Below, piece by piece: positions 45,706-52,191 of a stretch of 64,000 nt of DNA. The stretch spans positions 42,965 through 106,964 of the forward strand of contig JAIXOL010000068.1 of NCBI GenBank assembly GCA_027486845.1, in the 5' to 3' direction. The notes under the pieces were generated by a model. The model saw nothing but the letters and a program-made list of their open reading frames with translations, ran no database searches and was not told the origin of the DNA. A program made the position numbers and the translations under genes. The DNA is from Cytophagaceae bacterium. GTDB taxonomy: Bacteria > Bacteroidota > Bacteroidia > Cytophagales > Spirosomataceae. Position 1 is the stretch's first letter; every line of letters begins with the position of its first letter.

Positions 45706-46818
45706 ATGAAGTGGCAATATAAATTTCTACTTGTATTCTTTTTTATTAATTTGTGTTTGTTTGCCTGCGTCGAACCTTTCGACCCAAAGCTAAATAGTGA
45801 TGTACGTAGGTTAGTAATAGAATCTCAACTTACCACCAAACTTGATTATCAATACGTATATCTTACTTATGATGCACCTTACAACTCGGATGTATCGGTT
45901 TTTAAAGATTACGTTGCCGATGCCAAAGTAGTACTCAAAGATAATTTGGGTAATGAATTCGCTTTTTTTGATGACCCAACTCAAAACAACACCATAAAAA
46001 CACCAGCGGGGTACAATTATCGTTCGGTCAATAAAATTCAATTAGTTTTAGGTCGAACTTATCAACTTTTTGTAGAAACCTTCGATAAGAAAAAATATGA
46101 GTCTTTGCCCGAAAAAGTAATAGCAGTCCCGAAAATAGAAAAGGTAAGTGTAGTTTTCAATGAAATAATTCCACCGGCTTATCTAAAAACCGAAAGAGGA
46201 GAGTTTAGAGTAAGTGTAAATGTGAAAGATATTCCAGGTGAAAAAAACTATTATAAATGGGATTGGTACAATGTTAAAAAAATAAATTGGTGTCGAGAAT
46301 ATACGGTAGGAAATGCAGCTGGAACATTATCTTACGTGCAGCCATGTTGTCAGGATTGTTATGAAAAAGTAATTTGTACGAATTGTATAGAATTAGAAAA
46401 TGACAAACTCATTGATGGCAATAGTTTTAATAGAAACCTTACCAAAATTCCATTCGATAATACCAGTAATTATTATTTAGTTATCAATCAATATTCACTC
46501 AACGAAAATGCCTATAAATTTTGGAATACTGTAAAAGAACAAAGTAAAACCTCAGGTGGACTTTTTGATCCTACACCTAAATCTATCAGAGGGAATTTCA
46601 AAAACACAAATAATTCCGCCGAAGAAGTACTCGGTTATTTTACTGTTTCAGATGTTCACGAAGAAATCGTAATTATCGAACGTAACCTTTCCAGCCCTAA
46701 GCCATTCTTTACCGAATTCTATCAGCCACCTTTTTGGGTAAAACTTCCACCGTCTCAGTGTTTTGCCTGCAATGAGTCATTTACTCGCTCAAAATTCGCA
46801 CCGAAAGGATGGAAATAA
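45706..46818 (+). CDS. DUF4249 lipoprotein with cysteine-rich insertion
   Basis: A 370-residue lipoprotein (lipidated Cys21, 'INLCLFACVEPFDPKLNSDVRRLVIESQLTTKLDYQYVYLTYDAPYNSDVS'). This is the DUF4249 partner of the receptor just upstream. Compared with the copy at 37748 it has a cysteine-rich stretch at about 200-235 ('WCREYTV...PCCQDCYEKVICTNCIELEND') and a Cys-x2-Cys near the C-terminus ('SQCFACNESF'). The cluster could form disulfides or bind a metal, and may reflect the substrate of this particular receptor. Ligand unknown. Confidence 0.85.
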   Translation: MKWQYKFLLVFFFINLCLFACVEPFDPKLNSDVRRLVIESQLTTKLDYQYVYLTYDAPYNSDVSVFKDYVADAKVVLKDNLGNEFAFFDDPTQNNTIKTPAGYNYRSVNKIQLVLGRTYQLFVETFDKKKYESLPEKVIAVPKIEKVSVVFNEIIPPAYLKTERGEFRVSVNVKDIPGEKNYYKWDWYNVKKINWCREYTVGNAAGTLSYVQPCCQDCYEKVICTNCIELENDKLIDGNSFNRNLTKIPFDNTSNYYLVINQYSLNENAYKFWNTVKEQSKTSGGLFDPTPKSIRGNFKNTNNSAEEVLGYFTVSDVHEEIVIIERNLSSPKPFFTEFYQPPFWVKLPPSQCFACNESFTRSKFAPKGWK

Positions 46819-46883
46819 AGCCAATAGATTTTAAAAATAAAACAAAAAGACCTTCTAAATAAAAATTTGAAAAAATATTTATT

Positions 46884-46942
46884 AGTATGCTTGCATAACA
46901 ATAAAATATTTAATTATATTTGCAACAGTATGCACGCATACT
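46884..46942 (+). promoter_or_regulatory. Promoter with two AGTATGC palindromic operators before the acyl-CoA dehydrogenase
   Basis: TTG at 46891-46893 and TATATTTG at 46915-46922 (exact TANNTTTG) with 21 bases between them match the Bacteroidota -33/-7 promoter. AGTATGC-AC-GCATACT (46927-46942) is a perfect 7+7 palindrome directly downstream of -7. An imperfect copy, AGTATGC-TT-GCATAAC (46884-46899), covers -33. Two operators bracketing the promoter is the classic arrangement for a dimeric TetR- or MarR-type repressor sensing acyl-CoA. The regulator is not in the window. Confidence 0.75.
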
Positions 46943-46976
46943 AATTTTTAAACGTTATTATTCAATTCAAAATACC

Positions 46977-48791
46977 ATGACAGCAACCGAAAACAAAGCA
47001 TCAATTAAAGGTGGCGAATTTTTAATTAAGGAAGTTGAAGCTCACCAAATTTTCATTCCTGAAGAGTTTACGGAAGAGCAACAAATGATTGCCGAAACTT
47101 GTCGTGATTTTTTGAAAACTGAAGTTCACCCACGCCTAAATGAAATTGATACTGCCAAGTCCCCAGAATTAATGTCTTCTTTAATGACAAAAGCTGGTGA
47201 ATTGGGTTTACTAGGAACAGCCGTTCCAGAAGAATATGGTGGTTTTGGTATGAATTTCAATACCTCGATGTTGGTTGCTGAGGCTCTCGGAACTGGTCAT
47301 TCGTTCTCAGTAGCACAATCAGCTCATACAGGAATCGGAACTTTGCCGATTGTATATTATGGAAATGAAGAACAAAAATCTAAATATTTGCCTTTATTGG
47401 CTTCTGGAGAATGGAAAGCTGCTTATTGCTTAACTGAGCCAGATTCGGGTTCGGATGCCAATGCTGGAAAAGCAAAAGCAGTTTTGTCGGCCGATGGAAA
47501 GCATTATATCATCAACGGACAAAAAATGTGGATAACCAATGGCGGTTTTGCTGAGTTATTTATCGTTTTCGCAAAAATTGATGATGGTTCAGGCACCCCC
47601 GATAAAAGTTTGACAGCTTTCATTGTAGAAAAATCTTTCGGTGGAATCACAATGAACGAGCCTGAGCATAAACTCGGTATAAAAGGTTCGGATACTCGTC
47701 AAGTTTTCTTTAATGACTGTTACGTGCCAGTTGAAAATATGCTTTCGGCTCGTGGAAATGGTTTTAAGATTGCAGTAAATATTTTAAATATCGGACGTAT
47801 CAAATTAGGTATTGCCGTAATCGGTGGCTCTAAAGGTTCGTTGAATTATGCCATCAATTATGCTAACGAACGCAAGCAATTTGGTGTTTCGATTGCAACT
47901 TTTGGAGCAATAAAGTATAAATTGGCTGAAATGGCCACTCGAATTTTTGCTTCTGAAACAGCTAACTACCGTGCAGGTCAAAATATTGATGATGCCATCG
48001 AAGACCTAAAAGCACAAGGCTTGGGTGATGCTGAATCAAAATTAAAGGCACTCGAACAATTTGCTATTGAGTGTGCCATTATGAAAGTTCATAGTTCAGA
48101 AGTTTTGGATTATGTAGTTGACGAAAGCTTACAAGTATATGGTGGTATGGGTTACTCGGCTGATGCTCCAATGGAGCGTGCTTACCGTGACGCACGTATC
48201 AATCGTATTTTTGAAGGTACAAACGAAATCAACCGTATGTTGATTGTCGATATGTTATTGAAGCGTGCCATGAAAGGAGAAATCGATCTTATGGGGCCAG
48301 CAATGGCAGTTGGCAAAGAAATTATGTCGATTCCAGATTTCAGTGCTAATGATGATGAAACACTTTTTGCAGCAGAAAAGAAAGTATTAAAAAACTTGAA
48401 AAAAGCAGCTTTGATGGTTTCGGGTGCGGCAGTTCAGAAATTTATGATGTCGCTTTCAAACGAACAAGAAATTTTGATGAACGTAGCAGATATGGCCATC
48501 GAAATTTATGTAGCTGAGTCGGCTTTATTAAGGGTTGAAAAGTTAATCGGCATCAAAGGAGAAGTGGCTACTGAGCTTCAAAAAGATATGGCAATGATTT
48601 ATTTAAACGAAGCAGTAGCAAAAGTAAATAGTGCTGGTCGTGAAGCTATCACATCATTTGCTGAAGGTGATGAATTGAGAGTAATGCTCATGGGCTTGAA
48701 ACGTTTCACGAAGATTGAACCAATGAACCTCAAAAACGCTCGCCGCAGAGTGGCCGATGCTATGATTGAGGAAAACAAATACATTTTTTAA
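46977..48791 (+). CDS. Acyl-CoA dehydrogenase (very-long-chain type)
   Basis: A 604-residue flavoenzyme that introduces the first double bond in fatty-acid beta-oxidation. I chose the ATG before TATENKASIKGG; an upstream start would lie inside the promoter/operator. Landmarks: 'EEQQMIAETCRDFLKTEVHPRLNEID', 'CLTEPDSGSDANAGKAKAVLSADGKHYIINGQKMWITNGGFA', 'FIVEKSFGGITMNEPEHKLGIKGSDTRQVFFNDCYVP', 'YANERKQFGVSIATFGAIKYKLAEMATRIFA', and 'VYGGMGYSADAPMERAYRDARINRIFEGTNEINRMLI', where the Glu of FEGTNEINR is the expected catalytic base region. The extra C-terminal 160 residues are typical of VLCAD-like enzymes. Confidence 0.95.
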   Translation: MTATENKASIKGGEFLIKEVEAHQIFIPEEFTEEQQMIAETCRDFLKTEVHPRLNEIDTAKSPELMSSLMTKAGELGLLGTAVPEEYGGFGMNFNTSMLVAEALGTGHSFSVAQSAHTGIGTLPIVYYGNEEQKSKYLPLLASGEWKAAYCLTEPDSGSDANAGKAKAVLSADGKHYIINGQKMWITNGGFAELFIVFAKIDDGSGTPDKSLTAFIVEKSFGGITMNEPEHKLGIKGSDTRQVFFNDCYVPVENMLSARGNGFKIAVNILNIGRIKLGIAVIGGSKGSLNYAINYANERKQFGVSIATFGAIKYKLAEMATRIFASETANYRAGQNIDDAIEDLKAQGLGDAESKLKALEQFAIECAIMKVHSSEVLDYVVDESLQVYGGMGYSADAPMERAYRDARINRIFEGTNEINRMLIVDMLLKRAMKGEIDLMGPAMAVGKEIMSIPDFSANDDETLFAAEKKVLKNLKKAALMVSGAAVQKFMMSLSNEQEILMNVADMAIEIYVAESALLRVEKLIGIKGEVATELQKDMAMIYLNEAVAKVNSAGREAITSFAEGDELRVMLMGLKRFTKIEPMNLKNARRRVADAMIEENKYIF

Positions 48792-48844
48792 AGGATAGGG
48801 TAAATTTTTTAAAAAGGCTTAGAATCAACAACTAAAAACCAACT

Positions 48845-48876
48845 AACCGTCTTTCTGATTTGAGAGGCGGTTTTTT
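48845..48876 (+). terminator. Rho-independent terminator after acyl-CoA dehydrogenase
   Basis: AACCGTCT...AGGCGGTT with a TTTTTT tail, 54 bases after the stop; the stem tolerates one G-T pair. Confidence 0.78.
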
Positions 48877-49021
48877 ATTTCTCATAAAAAATTTAACTTT
48901 AAGCCCTAAAAATACATAAGTAGGGGTTTATTTCAAAAACTATAAAAAAATGGCATAAGGGATTTCTTAAAGTCGAAAAAGGCTTCTATTTAGTAGAGAT
49001 TCTGGACGACGGTAGTTTTTT

Positions 49022-49219
49022 ATGCTACAAATCTATAAACCTAAGTCATTCGAAGATGTATTGTTAGCCATATTTTTTATTTAACTATTAGTAATTATGT
49101 AGTTAGTTTACGGAATCAATTTAAACGCTTTAACTGTAATTGCGGCAAATGCTATTACATTGATTCTTTCGTTAGTTATTTTGTCTTTCAAGTTTAATTA
49201 CAGAAAAACATCACTTTGA
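49022..49219 (+). pseudogene. SemiSWEET-type sugar transporter remnant with two in-frame stops
   Basis: A single 66-codon frame reads 'MLQIYKPKSFEDVLLAIFFI', a TAA (49082-49084), six codons, a TAG (49100-49102), then 'LVYGINLNALTVIAANAITL' and 'ILSLVILSFKFNYRKTSL' to a TGA. From memory this follows the SemiSWEET/MtN3 pattern (Q-x-I/V-K-T-K-S-x-x-D/E-x-S-x-x-F, W-L-x-Y-G, L-P-x-I-x-A-N-x-I-T-L-x-L). The first helix of the three-helix unit is not seen in frame upstream. Two stops and the missing N-terminus mark it as a decayed gene. Neighbouring 48950-49015 reads as protein-like in another frame but is not recognisable. Confidence 0.72.
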
Positions 49220-49226
49220 TAATTTA

Positions 49227-49274
49227 TTTCGATGCCTGAGCATAGCCAAACCGTTACCTGAGCGGAGTCGAAGG
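49227..49274. repeat. Dispersed GAGCGGAGTCGAA-type repeat overlapping the glycosyltransferase 3' end
   Basis: TTTCGATGCCTGAGC...CCTGAGCGGAGTCGAAGG has the wording of the TCGACTCCGCTCAGG repeat that is scattered through many Bacteroidota genomes. It supplies the last six codons (PSTPLR) and the stop of the glycosyltransferase on the minus strand. Confidence 0.5.
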
Positions 49275-50216
49275 TTTCTTCTCAATAATCTCGTCAATGA
49301 CAAAAAACGGACGTTTTTTTACTTCGATATAAATTCGGCTGATATACTCGCCAATAATTCCGAGCATTGTAAGCATTACTCCTCCTAAGAAAAACATTCC
49401 AACTGCCAACGATGCCAATCCAGGTGTTTCTTCGGGTGTATGTCCAAATACTTTAAAACCGAAAAGTCGATGAACTAAAAAGAAAACTCCAATAATAAGT
49501 GAAGGAATGGCAATAGAAATGCCCAAATAAGTAGAAAGTCTGAGCGGAAAACTCGAAAATCCGAAAAGCCCATCAAGTGCTAATTGCACTAATTTCTTAA
49601 AAGTATATTTAACTTCGCCAGCAGCACGTTCGGCACGCTCATAGGTTACTCCTATTTGTTTGAAACCTGCATAGGCACGCATTCCACGGATGAAGCGAAT
49701 CTGCTCGGGCATATCATGCACCAATACATTCACGACTTTTCTATCCATCACACAAAAATCGCCCGAATCGAGTGGAATTTCGATATCCGAAATAGCTGCC
49801 ATGAGTCTGTAAAAACTCGAATAAGCCAATTTTTTGAAAAAGCCTTCTTTTCGCTTAGTTCGTACGGCATATACAACATCAAAGCCTTCACGCCATTTAT
49901 CCAAAAAACGATATAATTCTTCGGGTGGGTCTTGTAAATCTCCATCCATTATGATGATTGCATCGCCTTTTGCTTCTTGAATTCCCGCTGAAATGGCTGG
50001 TTGATGACCAAAATTTCTTGAAAGTTTGATAACCCGTACGTGAGAATCCTTCTCGGCCATTACTCGCATCATTGTCAACGAACTATCTCGTGAGCCATCA
50101 TCAATCAAAACGATTTCATAATCTTCTTTCCAAGATGGAGCGGCATCGGTGAGACGAGTATAAAGATTTTGGAGGTTTTCTTCTTCGTTATAAATTGGGA
50201 TAACAATCGAAATCAT
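49254..50216 (-). CDS. GT2 glycosyltransferase with C-terminal membrane helices (GtrB/dolichol-phosphate-mannose type)
   Basis: A 320-residue protein read from the ATG before ISIVIPIYNEEENLQNLY; 14 codons upstream are possible but unlikely. GT2 motifs: 'PIYNEEENL', 'VLIDDGSRDSSL', 'FGHQPAISAGIQEAKGDAIIIMDGDLQDPPEEL' (DxD-like 'MDGDLQDPPE'), 'AGEVKYTFKKL', then two C-terminal helices ('AIPSLIIGVFFLVHRLF', 'LAVGMFFLGGVMLTMLGIIGEYISRIYIEVKKRPFFVI'). This is the polyprenyl-phosphate glycosyltransferase pattern, which makes lipid-linked sugar donors. It is the last gene of a minus-strand polysaccharide cluster. The end of the gene is formed by a repeat. Confidence 0.93.
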   Translation of the reverse strand: MISIVIPIYNEEENLQNLYTRLTDAAPSWKEDYEIVLIDDGSRDSSLTMMRVMAEKDSHVRVIKLSRNFGHQPAISAGIQEAKGDAIIIMDGDLQDPPEELYRFLDKWREGFDVVYAVRTKRKEGFFKKLAYSSFYRLMAAISDIEIPLDSGDFCVMDRKVVNVLVHDMPEQIRFIRGMRAYAGFKQIGVTYERAERAAGEVKYTFKKLVQLALDGLFGFSSFPLRLSTYLGISIAIPSLIIGVFFLVHRLFGFKVFGHTPEETPGLASLAVGMFFLGGVMLTMLGIIGEYISRIYIEVKKRPFFVIDEIIEKKPSTPLR

Positions 50217-50347
50217 TGGTATATAGTAGTTCGGTGCTAAATAGCTGCCTAAAAGCAACTATATTTTATTTGATGAGTAAATATTCTAAGGTATTAAATA
50301 GTAATTAATCAGAAAGAATAAAAGTTATATAGCTGTTTTATATTAAG

Positions 50348-50380
50348 CATTCTACATTCTACATTCTACATTCTACATTT
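50348..50380. repeat. Tandem heptanucleotide repeat (CATTCTA)
   Basis: CATTCTA occurs four times head to tail followed by CATTT. On the minus strand it is TAGAATG, 132-164 bases upstream of the glycosyltransferase start. Copy number could change by slippage. Confidence 0.85.
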
Positions 50381-50442
50381 AAGACGTTGCAAAGATATAT
50401 TTTTTGAAGCAGAAAAAGGAAGAAGAGTGCAAGAAAACAAAA

Positions 50443-50472
50443 AAGTCTTGTCTTAAGATAAAGACAAGACTT
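50443..50472. terminator. Perfect 12-bp hairpin
   Basis: AAGTCTTGTCTT-AAGATA-AAGACAAGACTT, with flanking A and T/C runs. It may act as a terminator for transcription entering from the right, insulating the downstream glycosyltransferase. Confidence 0.75.
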
Positions 50473-50565
50473 GTGCTTTTTCGATTTGTTTATGATAGTT
50501 AAACGTTAATGTTATATGAAAAGTTTTATGACTGAAAAATTATTTAACTATTTTTCAAGAAATTA

Positions 50566-50606
50566 TCAAAATCTAGTTTTCCCCGAAAGAGAAGCTCCGT
50601 AAAGTA
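50566..50606 (-). pseudogene. Duplicated 3' end of the flavin oxidoreductase gene
   Basis: Read on the minus strand this encodes 'LLYGASLSGKTRF' and a TGA stop. The intact gene 200 bases away ends 'VPYGASLSGQIGF' and TGA. The shared block GAAAGAGAAGCTCCGTAA is identical in both. This is the tail of a lost paralogue or of a tandem duplication that collapsed. Confidence 0.75.
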
Positions 50607-50724
50607 ATGGATTAGCATTTTTAGTTATCTTCTCCGTTCCATCAAAATCTCCCGTAGGCACGGAGGAGATGGCATTGGTCTGTGTTTTGATTAGTGACTA
50701 GAGCAAAATAAAACCAGTATCAAT

Positions 50725-50757
50725 CAAAAAAGCCTCTAAAACAGAGGCTTTTTTGAT
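50725..50757. terminator. Perfect bidirectional terminator
   Basis: TCAAAAAAGCCTCT-AAAAC-AGAGGCTTTTTTGA: a 14-base-pair stem with A and T tracts, 21 bases past the oxidoreductase stop. Confidence 0.92.
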
Positions 50758-50778
50758 AAAAACAAGATTTATATCAAA

Positions 50779-52107
50779 TCAAAATCCAATTTGCCCAGAA
50801 AGAGAAGCTCCGTAAGGTACAAAATCGGAGTTTATTCCCATTGCTTTACAGGCTTCAGCCGCTACTCTGATTGAGTTGTTGGTGCTACGTTCGTCGGGAT
50901 AAATATGCACCATATTTGCCAAATACAGATTTTCGGTAGCGGTTTTGCAATTGGTTACTTTTTCCGAGAAATTCAAATCGCAGACAGTTGCGGCAGTATT
51001 TGTTTTGAAAACAAACACATTTTTTATCCAATCTTCCGAAAACTCAGGGTTGATTTTCTTCAAAGGTGGAATCATCACGGCTTTGATTTCGTCTTCAGTC
51101 ATCGTTGCCAAAGGTTCGCTCATAGCAAAATAACGAGACAAATAAACAATATGCGAGCCGTTATATTCCTCTTTTGGGATGAAATTCGTGTGTTCGATTA
51201 CGCCACCGAAAGGATAACCTTCGTCAGCAACGTTCATCCAATAAATATGGCTGAAAGATTTTTTCAATTCTAAAATTGTACAAACTGCCCCAAAATATTC
51301 AACGCCATTGGCATTTAGTGGACAATTTTTGATTTTATCGAAATAAAGAGACGGAATCGTTAAAAGGAACTTTCCGCCATCAATTGTCATATTTTTTGTA
51401 ATGATGCCTTCTACTTTGCCGTTTATTATCTTAAACTCTTCAATTGGTTCGTTTTTGATTAATTCTACGCCCATTTGCTCTAAACGAGAAATCAGTGTAT
51501 CCATCAAGGTTTTCCAGCTACCGTTGATATAGCCGAGACGTTCGTCTCCGCCTTTGCGAGAATTTAGGCGTTGTGCCATTCGGCCAATCATCCAAGCCAA
51601 CGGCACTTTATTGGCATACGGCCCAAACTTGATATTGAGCATTGGCTTCCAAAGAGCATCGGTAATATCTCGGCCAGCCCAACGATAAAACCAATCAAGT
51701 GTCGGAATTCCTTCGTTTTCTCGCCATTTGGCCATTTTACCCAAATAAAGGCTCGTCAGGCCAAAACGAATTTTACCTACTAAACCAACGGGCTTAAATT
51801 TCAATAAATCAATTGGTGAATTGAAATCGTAGATTTTTCCATTGCGGAAAACCCCCATTGTGGTTTTTTTATAGAATGCTTTATCAGATATTTTCAAATC
51901 TTCGAGCAACCAACGAAGTTCAGCATCTTGCGTAAAAAAGTGGTGATAATAATGTTCGAGTTGGTTTCCACCTATTTCAAAAGTATTGAGAAGTCCGCCA
52001 AATTTATCGCTTCCTTCAATTACTGTTACTTTCGTGCCTTTTTTGGCTGCAATATAGGCTGCTGCGAGGCCCGTCATTCCGCCTCCGATGATTGTTAGTT
52101 TTTCCAT
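50779..52107 (-). CDS. FAD-dependent amine-oxidase/protoporphyrinogen-oxidase-like oxidoreductase
   Basis: A 442-residue flavoprotein. The N-terminal FAD Rossmann motif is 'LTIIGGGMTGLAAAYIAAKKGTKVTVIEGSDKFGGLL' followed by 'QLEHYYHHFF'. 'WKPMLNIKFGPYANKVPLAWMIGRM' and 'YINGSWKTLMDTLISRLEQMGVELI' are typical of the NAD(P)/FAD-dependent oxidoreductases found in Bacteroidota and cyanobacterial polysaccharide clusters; 'YPDERSTNNSIRVAAEACKAM' completes the FAD-binding C-terminus. Its reaction is unknown. Context with glycosyltransferases suggests sugar or lipid-carrier modification. Starts at an ATG; 84 bases after the upstream membrane-protein gene. Confidence 0.87.
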   Translation of the reverse strand: MEKLTIIGGGMTGLAAAYIAAKKGTKVTVIEGSDKFGGLLNTFEIGGNQLEHYYHHFFTQDAELRWLLEDLKISDKAFYKKTTMGVFRNGKIYDFNSPIDLLKFKPVGLVGKIRFGLTSLYLGKMAKWRENEGIPTLDWFYRWAGRDITDALWKPMLNIKFGPYANKVPLAWMIGRMAQRLNSRKGGDERLGYINGSWKTLMDTLISRLEQMGVELIKNEPIEEFKIINGKVEGIITKNMTIDGGKFLLTIPSLYFDKIKNCPLNANGVEYFGAVCTILELKKSFSHIYWMNVADEGYPFGGVIEHTNFIPKEEYNGSHIVYLSRYFAMSEPLATMTEDEIKAVMIPPLKKINPEFSEDWIKNVFVFKTNTAATVCDLNFSEKVTNCKTATENLYLANMVHIYPDERSTNNSIRVAAEACKAMGINSDFVPYGASLSGQIGF

Positions 52108-52191
52108 AAGTCCATTCTCCTTTTACTTTCGGAGGGAATATTTTCTTTGTTTTGATTTATTCGATTTCGAACAGGATTTTAGCTCCACAGT

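Larger units (their letters stand above)
50217..50778. other. 562-base intergenic region: tandem heptamers, terminators, gene-end remnant
   Basis: No intact gene. From left to right: a (CATTCTA) tandem repeat at 50348-50380 (about 4.6 copies), two strong hairpins (50443-50472 and 50725-50757), an imperfect hairpin with CTTCTCCGT/ACGGAGGAG arms at about 50627-50670, and a duplicate of the 3' end of the neighbouring oxidoreductase gene at 50566-50606. The mix suggests past recombination. Confidence 0.65.

Noticed and set aside
47527..47535. Perfect DnaA box TGTGGATAA
   Set aside because: Isolated, encodes conserved residues of the acyl-CoA dehydrogenase (MWITNG); not part of a cluster.
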